DNA from: JAGXLC01 sp964585385
GTDB lineage: Bacteria; Bacteroidota; Bacteroidia; Bacteroidales; UBA12077
NCBI GenBank assembly: GCA_964585385.1
Contig: CAZPDP010000026.1
Span: 1-45,541, forward strand
Reading direction: 5' to 3'
Length of the DNA stretch: 45,541 nt
Positions 33,949-42,361 of this stretch are shown piece by piece. A program made the translations under genes and the position numbers. The first letter of the stretch is position 1; each line of letters starts with the position of its first letter. Under the pieces are notes generated by a model. That model saw only the letters and a list, made by a program, of their open reading frames with translations, searched no databases and was not told the origin of the DNA.

Positions 33949-33978
33949 TTTGCATGTAAGTAAAAATTTGTAATTTTA
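33949..33978 (+). promoter_or_regulatory. ssb promoter
   Basis: A -33 TTTG (33949-33952) and a -7 region TAATTTTA (33971-33978; TAnnTTTG with one mismatch) are separated by 18 nt. The implied leader to ATG 34014 is about 29 nt, so ssb can be expressed independently of mutY. Confidence 0.45.
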
Positions 33979-34013
33979 CGATAATTTATTAACCATTTAA
34001 AAATTTAATTATT

Positions 34014-34457
34014 ATGGGTATTAACAGAGGTGTTAACAAAGTTATTTTACTAGGAAACGTTGGTGCTGATCCTGAAGTTAAGCATCTGGATAATGGAACG
34101 GTGCTGGCAAAGTTTAGATTAGCAACAAACGAAACTTACAAAAACAAAGACAATGAAAATGTAACAACCACAGAATGGCACAGCATTGTTTTCTTTGGCC
34201 GCCAGGCAGAGATTGTCGAAAAATATGTGAAAAAGGGAGATGCACTTTATGTTGAAGGCAGCATCAGAACCCGCTCTTATGAAGACAAAGACAACAATAA
34301 GAAGTATTTCACTGAAATAAAAGGCAATATGATGCAAATGCTTGGTAGTGGCAAAAGCGAAGGTGGTGGCGACAACACCTATGCTCAGCAAAGTGAATCA
34401 AAAGCCCCGGAAACACAAAATACCATTCCGGATGAAGACGATGATCTTCCATTCTAG
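34014..34457 (+). CDS. ssb: Single-stranded DNA-binding protein
   Basis: A 147-residue SSB with the OB fold in the first 110 residues (NKVILLGNVGADPEVKHLDNG, TTEWHSIVFFGRQAEIVEKYV, KGDALYVEGSIRTRSYEDKD) and a disordered tail rich in G, Q and S that ends in DEDDDLPF, the acidic tip contacting repair and replication partners. It binds ssDNA as a tetramer. In the gap before gldE (27 bp) no terminator is visible. Confidence 0.96.
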   Translation: MGINRGVNKVILLGNVGADPEVKHLDNGTVLAKFRLATNETYKNKDNENVTTTEWHSIVFFGRQAEIVEKYVKKGDALYVEGSIRTRSYEDKDNNKKYFTEIKGNMMQMLGSGKSEGGGDNTYAQQSESKAPETQNTIPDEDDDLPF

Positions 34458-34484
34458 GTAACCTTAAAATCTTAAAAAACAACT

Positions 34485-35801
34485 TTGGACTCAATAGAAC
34501 CTTTTCAGATTTTTCTAATCACAACAGCCCGGATAAGCATAGAATCCTTTGAAGGGCAAAACATTACATTTTTCTTATTGAGTTTTATCTTATTATGCAT
34601 CCTTACCCTGGTATCCGGGGCTGAGGATGCTTTTTTCTCTATTATTCCGGCCAGGATAAAAGAGCTCAAAAGAAACATGGATTCAAAGAACACCATAATA
34701 GTAAAATTGCTGGAAATTCCCCAGTATTTTAAAGCTACGATGGTGATTCTGAAAAACATTGTTTACCTGGGCATATTTATTTTACTTAGCTGTTTTATTG
34801 GAAACATTGTAATTATCTCTCAATATTCAGCCCTGGTTTTTATTGTTCATCTGGCTGCAATAATCTTCCTGATAATATTGTTTAAAGATATACTTCCCAG
34901 ATTGTTTTTACCAAAAAACAAGCTTGATTACGCAAGGGCTGTATCTTCTGTTTTTCTGCTTATACACAAATTTTTCTTACCAGTTAGCAAATTCCTGGTA
35001 AACTCAACTTCTATCATTACAAAGAAATTATTAAAAAGAAAAAAAATCACCATAGATGAACTTTCAGAAGCGCTCAATCTTAGTTCTGACGAGATAAAAG
35101 AAGACGAAAATATTCTCAGGGGTATCATCAAATTCGGCAACATCGATGCAAAAGAAATAATGAAATCCAGGATTGATGTAATTGCAGTGGATATTAATAC
35201 AGAATTTGATGAACTGATGAAAATTATTATCGATTCCGGACATTCAAGAATACCGGTTTATGAAGAAAGTTTTGACAATGTTAAGGGAATTCTTTATATA
35301 AAAGATCTTTTGCCATATTTGCAGCACGAGGAAGATTTCAGATGGCAATCCCTGATCAGGCCCCCGTATTTTGTTCCGGAAACCAAAAAGATTAATGGCT
35401 TACTAAAAGAATTTCAGGACAACAAAATCCATATTGCTATTGTAATTGATGAATACGGCGGCACATATGGCATTGTTACCCTGGAAGATATTCTGGAAGA
35501 AATCGTTGGTGAAATTACAGATGAATCCGATCCCGATGAGGTTTACTATTCCAAAATAAACGACAACACCTATATCTTTGAAGGGAAAACACTTCTTAAT
35601 GATTTTTATAAAATTTTAAATTTCAGCGACGACTTTTTCAAAGATATTAAAGGGGATGCCGATACAATTGCCGGCATCATACTTGAATTAAGAGGTGAGA
35701 TTCCAAGGAAAAACGAAATTATCAAGTTTAAGAATTTAACTTTCAAAATTGAATCTTCAGATAAAAGAAGAATTAAGAAAGTTAAAGTGATAATCAATTA
35801 A
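34485..35801 (+). CDS. gldE: Gliding motility-associated protein GldE (CBS/CorC-type membrane protein)
   Basis: A 438-residue inner-membrane protein with a DUF21/CNNM-like membrane domain (helices about 28-52, 85-108 and 112-135), tandem CBS domains (about 205-330: AKEIMKSRIDVIAVD, HSRIPVYEESFDNVKGILYIKDLL, IAIVIDEYGGTYGIVTLEDILEEIVGEI) and a C-terminal CorC_HlyC domain. GldE resembles CorC-type transporters and supports GldD in gliding and T9SS function in Flavobacteria. The start is TTG at 34485; the first internal ATG would remove the first helix. Its 3' end is 9 bp before gldD, the usual pair. Gliding itself is not implied, since non-gliding Bacteroidota retain these genes. Confidence 0.9.
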   Translation: MDSIEPFQIFLITTARISIESFEGQNITFFLLSFILLCILTLVSGAEDAFFSIIPARIKELKRNMDSKNTIIVKLLEIPQYFKATMVILKNIVYLGIFILLSCFIGNIVIISQYSALVFIVHLAAIIFLIILFKDILPRLFLPKNKLDYARAVSSVFLLIHKFFLPVSKFLVNSTSIITKKLLKRKKITIDELSEALNLSSDEIKEDENILRGIIKFGNIDAKEIMKSRIDVIAVDINTEFDELMKIIIDSGHSRIPVYEESFDNVKGILYIKDLLPYLQHEEDFRWQSLIRPPYFVPETKKINGLLKEFQDNKIHIAIVIDEYGGTYGIVTLEDILEEIVGEITDESDPDEVYYSKINDNTYIFEGKTLLNDFYKILNFSDDFFKDIKGDADTIAGIILELRGEIPRKNEIIKFKNLTFKIESSDKRRIKKVKVIIN

Positions 35802-35810
35802 AAATGTCTT

Positions 35811-36413
35811 ATGCTCAACAATTTATTTGGAAAATCATATATTTTCTTTTCCGCTATCCTTTTGGTAGTGTTTTCTTGTAACAATAAGAATAATTATACT
35901 CCCAAACCCAAAGGATATTATCGAATTGATTTTCCTGAAAAGAGTTATCAGAAATTTAGATCAGAATGCCCCTATACATTTGAGTACCCAAGTTATTCGG
36001 AAATTATAATAGATCCGGAAAATACAGGCAACAAATGCTGGCTTAACATTTATTTCCCTCATCTGAACGGAGATATTCATATAAGTTACAAGAAAGTAAA
36101 TAATAACAACCTGCAAACTTATATTGAAGATTCAAGGAATTTGGCCTATAAACACACAATAAAAGCTGAGGCCATTGGCGAACAGGTTTACAAAGACCAG
36201 GATAAAAATGTTTATGGTATATTGTATGAACTTAAAGGGAATGTGGCATCGCCCATGCAGTTTTTTATGACAGACAGTTCTGATCACTTTATCAGGGGTT
36301 CTTTATATTTCAGAACAGAACCAAACAAAGATTCCCTGGCTCCAGTTATTAATTTTGTAAAAGAAGATATCAGGCACCTCATTGAGACCTTAACGTGGAA
36401 TAAAGAAAATTAG
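35811..36413 (+). CDS. gldD: Gliding motility lipoprotein GldD
   Basis: A 200-residue lipoprotein with a signal sequence ending in the lipobox VVFSC (lipidated Cys23). The family start of the mature part, YTPKPKGYYRIDFPEKSYQKF, and the segments CPYTFEYPSY and CWLNIYFPHLNGDIHISYK are clear. GldD is needed for gliding and T9SS in Flavobacterium; its biochemical role is not known. It sits between gldE and a PPTase gene (3-bp gap). Confidence 0.93.
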   Translation: MLNNLFGKSYIFFSAILLVVFSCNNKNNYTPKPKGYYRIDFPEKSYQKFRSECPYTFEYPSYSEIIIDPENTGNKCWLNIYFPHLNGDIHISYKKVNNNNLQTYIEDSRNLAYKHTIKAEAIGEQVYKDQDKNVYGILYELKGNVASPMQFFMTDSSDHFIRGSLYFRTEPNKDSLAPVINFVKEDIRHLIETLTWNKEN

Positions 36414-36416
36414 CAC

Positions 36417-37052
36417 ATGGGCATAATTATTGACAATAAAATAAATAATGATTGCCGACTCGGAGTTTGGGAGATTGTTGAGGACTATGATTATATATTG
36501 TCCCAGCTCAACCTTAAGGAGGAAGATCTTCAAAAAGTGGGGAGCTTTAAAAGTCCTATGCGCAAACTGGAATGGTTAAGTGTCAGGTTGCTTCTCAAAA
36601 CCATGCTTCAAAGGGATATGCATATTCATTACAACGGAAACAGAAAACCTTTCTTAACAGACCGATCTCATAACATCAGCATATCTCACTCAGAACAATA
36701 CACTTCTGTACTGTTATGCAAAAGCGGCCACAGCGCCGGAATCGATATCGAAAAAATGAAACCCAAAATCGAGTACATTGCTCCCAAATTCTTAAAGCAG
36801 GTTGAAATCAATAATATTTATGAGAATCAAAAAATATATCATCTCTATCTTCACTGGTGTGCAAAAGAAGCCTTGTATAAATTATTTGACAAAAAAAACA
36901 TCAGTTTTAAGGATAACATTACTATAGAGCCGTTTATTCCACAAGACCAGGGCATGATATATGGCAATGTGCATAACGAGGAAATCAAAACCAGGATTGA
37001 ACTCAATTATTTCCACCTGGATAATTACTCATTTGTTTGGTGTTATAAATAA
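36417..37052 (+). CDS. 4'-phosphopantetheinyl transferase superfamily protein
   Basis: A 211-residue Sfp/AcpT-like enzyme that transfers phosphopantetheine from CoA to a carrier protein. The metal-binding motif SAGIDIEKMKPKIEYIAPKFL (about 103-123) and the second motif HLYLHWCAKEALYKLFDKKN (about 141-160) are present, together with the CoA-contacting HNISISHSEQYTSVLL. Which carrier protein it modifies cannot be told. It follows gldD by 3 bp and precedes the GGGP synthase by 7 bp. Confidence 0.88.
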   Translation: MGIIIDNKINNDCRLGVWEIVEDYDYILSQLNLKEEDLQKVGSFKSPMRKLEWLSVRLLLKTMLQRDMHIHYNGNRKPFLTDRSHNISISHSEQYTSVLLCKSGHSAGIDIEKMKPKIEYIAPKFLKQVEINNIYENQKIYHLYLHWCAKEALYKLFDKKNISFKDNITIEPFIPQDQGMIYGNVHNEEIKTRIELNYFHLDNYSFVWCYK

Positions 37053-37059
37053 CCTCAAG

Positions 37060-37779
37060 ATGATTTATTCTAAAATATCAGATAGTAACAAAAAATTTGC
37101 CCTGTTAATCGATCCTGAAAATTATGATGAAAGGGATCTGATGAACATAGTGGATTCTGCCAATAATAATCCAGTAGATTTTATTATGGTGGGTGGAAGT
37201 ATTATCAGTCAATCTATTGATGAAACGGTTAAAAAAATAAAAGAAAACAGCAAAATCCCGGTATTGTTGTTTCCCGGCAATCTTCTTCAGATTTCAACCA
37301 AAGCGGATGGTATATTATTGCTTTCCATGATATCAGGCAGAAATCCCGACCTTCTAATAGGAAATCATGTACTCGCTGCAAAAATGCTTAAGAAAAGCGA
37401 TATGGAAATTATACCCACAGGTTATATTCTTATAAACGGTGGAAATGTAAGTTCTGTGGAGTATATAAGCAATACAAAACCCATACCGGCAGAAAAAACA
37501 GAGCTAATTGTCTCTACAGCAATTGCAGGGCAATTGCTTGGACATAAAGCGATATACCTGGAGTCAGGAAGCGGCGCGAACAATTCCCTTAGTGCAAATG
37601 TTATAAATCATGTAAAAGAAAATCTTGAAATTCCTCTTATCGTTGGAGGAGGCCTTAAAACCCCACGAGATATTGAGCTTGCAAGCAAATCAGGAGCTGA
37701 CATGGTAGTTGTAGGTAATATTCTTGAAAATGATCCCGGCAGAATTAAAAGTTTAATTCAAGCCGTTAAGGATTTCTAA
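37060..37779 (+). CDS. Geranylgeranylglyceryl/heptaprenylglyceryl phosphate synthase
   Basis: A 239-residue TIM-barrel prenyltransferase of the GGGPS/PcrB family, which joins a polyprenyl diphosphate to sn-glycerol-1-phosphate. Motifs are LLIDPENYDERDL, VDFIMVGGSIIS, PVLLFPGNLLQIS, ILLLSMISGRNPDLLIGNHV, IPTGYILINGG, YLESGSGANN, IPLIVGGGLKTPRDIE and GADMVVVGNILE. Archaea use it for ether lipids; Bacteroidota have a distinct bacterial group whose product is uncertain. The frame extends 33 codons upstream inside the PPTase gene; ATG 37060 (MIYSKISDSNKKFALLIDPE) is the natural start. Confidence 0.92.
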   Translation: MIYSKISDSNKKFALLIDPENYDERDLMNIVDSANNNPVDFIMVGGSIISQSIDETVKKIKENSKIPVLLFPGNLLQISTKADGILLLSMISGRNPDLLIGNHVLAAKMLKKSDMEIIPTGYILINGGNVSSVEYISNTKPIPAEKTELIVSTAIAGQLLGHKAIYLESGSGANNSLSANVINHVKENLEIPLIVGGGLKTPRDIELASKSGADMVVVGNILENDPGRIKSLIQAVKDF

Positions 37780-37835
37780 GTAAAGATTTTATAAGGGAGG
37801 TTAAAAAAATATAATAATCAATTAAACTTTTCCGT

Positions 37836-37843
37836 TAGGTTTG
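37836..37843 (+). promoter_or_regulatory. -7 box upstream of the NUMOD4/HNH gene
   Basis: TAGGTTTG fits TAnnTTTG; leader about 52 nt to ATG 37902. No good -33 element. Confidence 0.4.
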
Positions 37844-37901
37844 CATCATACTAATAACATTTGTTACTAAATATGTTTAATTGATAAATTTCTAAGAAAA
37901 A

Positions 37902-38444
37902 ATGACTAATTCTTATTGGGACGAAAAATGGGCTCCAGTTAAATTTGACGGTATTGCTGAAGATGAAAAATTTGCAGTATCCAATTATGGACGCATCAAA
38001 AGTTTTAAGGTAAACAAGGAAAAAGGGAATATTATTAACGGTGCCAGTCTTAAAGGCTATAAAGTCCTAAACATTAAACTGGCAAATGGTAAACGAACTA
38101 CCAAATATGTACACAAACTGGTTGCTGAAAACTTCCTTGAAAAAGAAAGTGACTATCAGGAACATGTAATTCACCTGGATTTTGATAAATCTAATAATTA
38201 CTATAAGAACCTGAAGTGGGTTACAAAAGAAACGATGTTTGAACATCAGAAGATTAATCCCAATTACAAACGGGGAACAATCAATTACTCAAAACTGACA
38301 GAAACGGATGTTATTCGCCTGAAGAAAAAGCTCAAACGTGGCAAGAATAAACTATATAAACTGGCGAAGGAATTTGGTATTACACACACCCAGTTAAACC
38401 GTATCCGTTCAGGCGAAAACTGGGGACATGTAAAAGTCGACTAA
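37902..38444 (+). CDS. NUMOD4/HNH-type endonuclease-like protein
   Basis: A 180-residue protein with a NUMOD4-like N-terminus (about 5-50: WAPVKFDGIAEDEKFAVSNYGRIKSF), a DNA-binding module of homing endonucleases. Residues about 60-115 resemble an HNH domain of phage/intron type (KYVHKLVAENFL, VIHLDFDKSNNYYKNLKWVT), keeping the His but with Ile-His in place of the usual Asn-His. The C-terminal 50 residues look like a helix-turn-helix (VIRLKKKL, KLYKLAKEFGITHTQLNRIRSGENW). It stands alone, interrupts no gene and has codon and base composition like its neighbours, so it may be a resident regulator or nuclease derived from a homing enzyme. Confidence 0.7.
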   Translation: MTNSYWDEKWAPVKFDGIAEDEKFAVSNYGRIKSFKVNKEKGNIINGASLKGYKVLNIKLANGKRTTKYVHKLVAENFLEKESDYQEHVIHLDFDKSNNYYKNLKWVTKETMFEHQKINPNYKRGTINYSKLTETDVIRLKKKLKRGKNKLYKLAKEFGITHTQLNRIRSGENWGHVKVD

Positions 38445-38536
38445 AATGTTTTGAGTTTTTACTAAAAATTTCTGAATACTCTTCAGTTATCCATTAACAT
38501 ATGTCGCCCAGTAAGAATTGAATCAAATTTGAATAT

Positions 38537-38572
38537 AAAAAAGCCTTCCCAAAAAATCAGGAAGGCTTTTTT
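38537..38572. terminator. Bidirectional terminator between the HNH gene and groEL
   Basis: GCCTTCC (38543-38549) pairs with GGAAGGC (38560-38566), flanked by A6 on the left and T6 on the right, so it has a U-run in both orientations. It serves the convergent HNH-like and groL genes. Confidence 0.92.
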
Positions 38573-38594
38573 CATATACACATGTTATACTTTT

Positions 38595-40346
38595 TTACAT
38601 CATTCCGGGCATTCCACCACCCATTCCGGCAGCACCTGCACCGGCACCACCTTCATCTTCATCTTCTTCGTCAACAAGTACACATTCTGTGGTGAGGAAC
38701 ATTCCGGCAATTGAAGCAGCATTTTCAATAGCAATTCTTGCAACTTTAGTTGGATCAATTACACCGGCTTCGTATAAGTTTTCATATTTACCGTCTCTTG
38801 CATTGTATCCGAAATCTGCTTTACCTTCTTTAACAGCATTTACGACAATTGAGCCTTCAACACCTGCATTTTCTGCAATCTGCCGAAGTGGCTCTTCAAT
38901 AGCCCGCTTAACAATTTCAATGCCTGTTTGTTCATCCTGGTTTTTACCTTTCAGATCTTCAAGCACTTTAATCGCTCGGATGTATGCAACACCACCACCG
39001 GGGATGATACCTTCTTCCACAGCTGCTCTTGTCGCGCTGAGAGCATCTTCAACACGGTCTTTCTTTTCTTTCATTTCAACTTCACTGGCTGCACCAATAT
39101 AGAGTACTGCAACACCACCAGCAATCTTAGCAAGACGCTCCTGCAGCTTTTCTTTATCGTAGTCAGATGTGGTGTTTTCGACTTGTTTCTTAATTTGATT
39201 TATCCTGGCATCAATATTTTTCTTATCACCGTTACCATTAACAATAGTGGTATTTTCTTTGTCAATGGTAATCTTTTCTGATGATCCCAGCATTTCAATA
39301 GTAGCATTTTCCAGGGTAAGACCTTTGTCATCGGTAATCACTTCACCACCTGTCAATGTGGCAATATCCTGAAGCATCTCTTTTCTTCTGTCGCCAAAAC
39401 CAGGAGCTTTAACAGCAGCTACTTTCAGTGAACCACGCATCTTGTTAACAACTAATGTTGCCAATGCTTCGCCTTCTATGTCTTCACCAATGATTAACAA
39501 GGGCTTACCACTCTGGGCTGTAGATTCAAGAATAGGCATCAGGTCTTTCATCACTGAAATCTTCTTATCTGTAATCAGGATGTATGGATTTTCAAGAACA
39601 GCTTCCATCTTTTCGCTGTCAGTGATGAAGTAAGGAGAAATATAACCACGGTCAAACTGCATACCTTCCACAACATCAACGTAAGTTTCCGTTCCTTTTG
39701 CTTCTTCAACAGTAATTACTCCTTCATGACCAGCTTTTGACATGGCATAGGAAAGCATAACACCGAGTTCTGTTTCATTATTAGCTGAAATAGAACCAAC
39801 CTGTGCTATTTCGTCCTGTCCGATGATATCATCCAAAATCTTCTGCTTCTCGTCAAAGCTAATTTCTTTCTTTTCTCTTGTCGCTTCGGGCTTTTCAAAA
39901 ATTGCTTTGGCTTTTTCGGTAACTTCACTGTACTTGATACTTTTCTTTTGGTCGTTAAGGTTCTTAATAACCGCTTTAACAGCTTTATCAATACCTCTTT
40001 TCAGGTCCATTGGATTAGCTCCTGCAGTAACGTTTTTTAATCCAACATGAACCATTGATTCAGCAAGAACAGTAGCTGTAGTTGTACCATCACCTGCATC
40101 GTCAGCAGTTTTGGAAGCTACTTCTTTTACCATTTGGGCACCTACATTCTCATATTTGTCTGAAAATTCAATTTCTTTTGCAACGGTAACACCATCTTTG
40201 GTAATTTGAGGTGCTCCAAACTTCTTTTCAATAACTACATTCCGGCCTTTGGGGCCCAATGTTATTTTTACTGCTCTTGCAAGTTTATCGATGCCTCGTT
40301 TAAGTGCATCTCTTGCTTCGATATCAAATCTTAAATCTTTAGCCAT
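38595..40346 (-). CDS. groL: Chaperonin GroEL with an internal insertion
   Basis: A 583-residue chaperonin; typical GroEL is about 545. The ATP-binding motifs are intact (VTLGPKGRNVVIEKKFG-like start, DGVTVAKEIE, DDAGDGTTTATVLA, GIIPGGGVAYIRA) and the C-terminus carries the usual GGM-type tail. The extra length is an in-frame segment of about 36 residues at roughly 138-176 (TEKAKAIFEKPEATREKKEI and following), rich in Lys and Glu, where ordinary proteins have a short link from the equatorial to the intermediate domain. The flanks (NPMDLKRGIDKAV and AQVGSISANN) align normally. Downstream of groS by 41 bp; no CIRCE element was found upstream. Confidence 0.96.
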   Translation of the reverse strand: MAKDLRFDIEARDALKRGIDKLARAVKITLGPKGRNVVIEKKFGAPQITKDGVTVAKEIEFSDKYENVGAQMVKEVASKTADDAGDGTTTATVLAESMVHVGLKNVTAGANPMDLKRGIDKAVKAVIKNLNDQKKSIKYSEVTEKAKAIFEKPEATREKKEISFDEKQKILDDIIGQDEIAQVGSISANNETELGVMLSYAMSKAGHEGVITVEEAKGTETYVDVVEGMQFDRGYISPYFITDSEKMEAVLENPYILITDKKISVMKDLMPILESTAQSGKPLLIIGEDIEGEALATLVVNKMRGSLKVAAVKAPGFGDRRKEMLQDIATLTGGEVITDDKGLTLENATIEMLGSSEKITIDKENTTIVNGNGDKKNIDARINQIKKQVENTTSDYDKEKLQERLAKIAGGVAVLYIGAASEVEMKEKKDRVEDALSATRAAVEEGIIPGGGVAYIRAIKVLEDLKGKNQDEQTGIEIVKRAIEEPLRQIAENAGVEGSIVVNAVKEGKADFGYNARDGKYENLYEAGVIDPTKVARIAIENAASIAGMFLTTECVLVDEEDEDEGGAGAGAAGMGGGMPGMM

Positions 40347-40387
40347 TTTTTTTGAGTTTTTATTTATTAGTTAATATTTATTTAAAC

Positions 40388-40657
40388 TTATTCCTTCATT
40401 AATATGTCCTCTTCACGCATTATGAGATAATCCTTACCATCAACAGTTATTTCTGTGCCTGCATATTTTCCATAGATTACAATATCCCCTTCTTTCACTG
40501 TCATGGGTTCATCTTTTTTTCCATCACCCACGGCAACAACTTTGCCTTTTTGGGGTTTTTCTTTTGCCGAATCGGGAATAATTATTCCGCTGGATGTTTT
40601 TTCTTCCACTTCCTGTGGTTCAATCAGGACTCTATCTTTCAATGGTTTATGTTTCAT
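40388..40657 (-). CDS. groS: Co-chaperonin GroES
   Basis: An 89-residue co-chaperonin that caps the GroEL ring. Family features are KPLKDRVLIEPQEVEEKTSSGIIIP with the mobile loop, KGKVVAVGDGKK, VKEGDIVIYGKYAGTEI and the C-terminal LIMREEDILM. It is slightly shorter than the usual 95. It begins the groS-groL operon; 257 bp separate it from secG upstream. Neither CIRCE nor a TAnnTTTG box was found in front of it, so its heat regulation cannot be read here. Confidence 0.97.
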   Translation of the reverse strand: MKHKPLKDRVLIEPQEVEEKTSSGIIIPDSAKEKPQKGKVVAVGDGKKDEPMTVKEGDIVIYGKYAGTEITVDGKDYLIMREEDILMKE

Positions 40658-40841
40658 TTTTTTACTTTTTAAGGTTAGACTTCGAAATCAGTTTTCCTAT
40701 TATCATATTCTATGCCAAATCTGGTAGCTGTTGGAACCGGAAAATTCAAAACCCTCAGATTTAAATAAAAAACACTGATTATTCGTAAAATAGAGATGAA
40801 TAGCAGAATAGTGTATTACTGAAAATTTTATTGAATATGAT

Positions 40842-40878
40842 AAAAAAGGTGTCAGGAAAATATGACATCCTGACACCT
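40842..40878 (-). terminator. secG operon terminator
   Basis: An 11-bp perfect stem (40847-40857 AGGTGTCAGGA with 40868-40878 TCCTGACACCT) and a 10-nt loop; on the minus strand a U-run follows (plus A-run 40842-40847). It isolates the sigma-54/lptE/TPR/secG transcript from groS. Confidence 0.92.
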
Positions 40879-40914
40879 AATTAAAATAAAATATAAACTT
40901 TTTGTCTTCCGGGA

Positions 40915-41283
40915 CTATTCAATGGGCTCTTGATTGTTTTGATTCTGATTATTGCCCCCTCCTCCTTCTTCAGGCATTGAAGTGGGGAAGTTTGGCATTT
41001 CACGAGGATCAACAGCATTGTCTATTTGCTGTTCAATCCTTGATCGCTCTTGTTTAGTCCCTCTGGGTATGGTCATACTGGCTAACAAGCTCAATACTAA
41101 AAGTGTAACAGCCAGTGTCCAGGTTGCTTTTTCCAGGAAATCAGCGGTTTTTCTAACCCCCATTACTTGATTTGATCCTGCAAAATTTGAAGCAAGTCCT
41201 CCGCCCTTGGAATTCTGAACCAATACTATAAGCACCATGAGGACGCTTACAATTATGATCAATACTGATACTAATAAATACAT
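40915..41283 (-). CDS. secG: Preprotein translocase subunit SecG
   Basis: A 122-residue SecG with two membrane helices (about 1-22 and 53-73) and the conserved cytoplasmic loop VLVQNSKGGGLASNFAGSNQVMGVRKTADFLEKATW. It assists SecA-driven export through SecYEG. The C-terminal 45 residues are hydrophilic and end in a Gly/Asn/Gln-rich stretch (GGGGNNQNQNNQEPIE), longer than in proteobacterial SecG. It follows the TPR gene by 12 bp. Confidence 0.94.
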   Translation of the reverse strand: MYLLVSVLIIIVSVLMVLIVLVQNSKGGGLASNFAGSNQVMGVRKTADFLEKATWTLAVTLLVLSLLASMTIPRGTKQERSRIEQQIDNAVDPREMPNFPTSMPEEGGGGNNQNQNNQEPIE

Positions 41284-41295
41284 AATCTCTTGATT

Positions 41296-42354
41296 TTATT
41301 GTTCGTTAATAATCTGTTTTACTTTTTCAATTCGCTCTGCAAAATAATCACTTTTTTCCGGATATTTCAAACTTAATTTTTCAAAAGCCTGAATCGCTTT
41401 ATTATAATATCCTTGTTTTATAAACAAATCGGCCAGTTTCTCTGATAAATAATCATCATGTTCCTCCACACTTTCCCGGGAAATATCTTTTTGCCCAGAC
41501 TCTTCCGGAGCTTTTATAGCAGGTTCGGGATCATTTTTTATAAACTGGTCAACAAGATCCTCTTTTTCATTTTCTTGTTTATAGGCCAGGTAATTGCCAT
41601 AAAAATACTGACCTGACAGGGATTTACCGAATTCATGCGTATGTTTTCCCTTGTTTTTTTTATCAGCTTTTTCCCCGGTTTTTTCCTCCAGCTCAAAAGC
41701 CTCACCTATTTCCCGGTTGACTGTATGGTCTGAATCAGAAGAATCCTGACTTCCCTGAGCTTCTCCCTTATCCGGCTCTTTTTTAACTTTAGAGGTTTTA
41801 TCCAAAATGAAGAACTCGGTATTTACTTCCTCATCCAGTTCATCTTTTTTATCCGCCTCGTCTATTTGATTGGATAACGTTTTTGATATCCTGTCTCCTA
41901 AATATTTTCTTGTATATTGTTTCTTTTTCCTTTCCTCTGTCCTTTTTCTTACGCCGCCTTCCCGGTATTCTTCACCTTTATCCTGTTTTTTTTCTTCTGT
42001 TTCTGGTTTCAATTCTGTTTTTGAATGCTTCTCATTTACCGTCTTACTTTCATTTATTCCTTCTTCAGGCTTCTGACTGTCTGTTTTTACAGGTTCTCCG
42101 GATTTTTCGTTGGTCAGTCGCTCAATATAGTTTATATATCTGAAAAGTTGATTGCGGTTTTTGGTAAAGACAGAATATTTCTTCAAAAATTCTTCGAACC
42201 TGGGGTCTTTTATGTTTTTCAGATTGACAATAAATAATGCATAAGCCATCTGAAAATAGGGATACTTTTTTATCATAGCCCTTAATTCAGAGAGACTGTA
42301 TTCATTCAGTTCCTCCGGGTTATCAATATATTTCAGTATATCTTCTTTTTGCAT
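41296..42354 (-). CDS. Tetratricopeptide-like protein with a charged central region
   Basis: A 352-residue protein without signal peptide. The N-terminal 95 residues are helical (YSLSELRAMIKKYPYFQMAYAL, FRYINYIERL). A region of about 150 residues (roughly 100-250) is strongly charged and low in complexity, dominated by E, K, D, S and T, and likely disordered. The C-terminal 60 residues hold a TPR-like helix pair (LADLFIKQGYYNKAIQAFEKLSLKYPE). Its position between lptE and secG is conserved in many Bacteroidota; the role is unknown, perhaps an envelope biogenesis adaptor. Co-transcribed with lptE (7-bp gap) and secG. Confidence 0.75.
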   Translation of the reverse strand: MQKEDILKYIDNPEELNEYSLSELRAMIKKYPYFQMAYALFIVNLKNIKDPRFEEFLKKYSVFTKNRNQLFRYINYIERLTNEKSGEPVKTDSQKPEEGINESKTVNEKHSKTELKPETEEKKQDKGEEYREGGVRKRTEERKKKQYTRKYLGDRISKTLSNQIDEADKKDELDEEVNTEFFILDKTSKVKKEPDKGEAQGSQDSSDSDHTVNREIGEAFELEEKTGEKADKKNKGKHTHEFGKSLSGQYFYGNYLAYKQENEKEDLVDQFIKNDPEPAIKAPEESGQKDISRESVEEHDDYLSEKLADLFIKQGYYNKAIQAFEKLSLKYPEKSDYFAERIEKVKQIINEQ

Positions 42355-42361
42355 AGATATA

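Noticed and set aside
38689..39102. 137-codon frame antisense to groEL
   Set aside because: Shadow of a highly conserved gene; no start context or domain.
40658..40914. CIRCE or other heat-shock operator before groS
   Set aside because: I looked for TTAGCACTC-N9-GAGTGCTAA and partial versions and found none; no TAnnTTTG box on the minus strand either.
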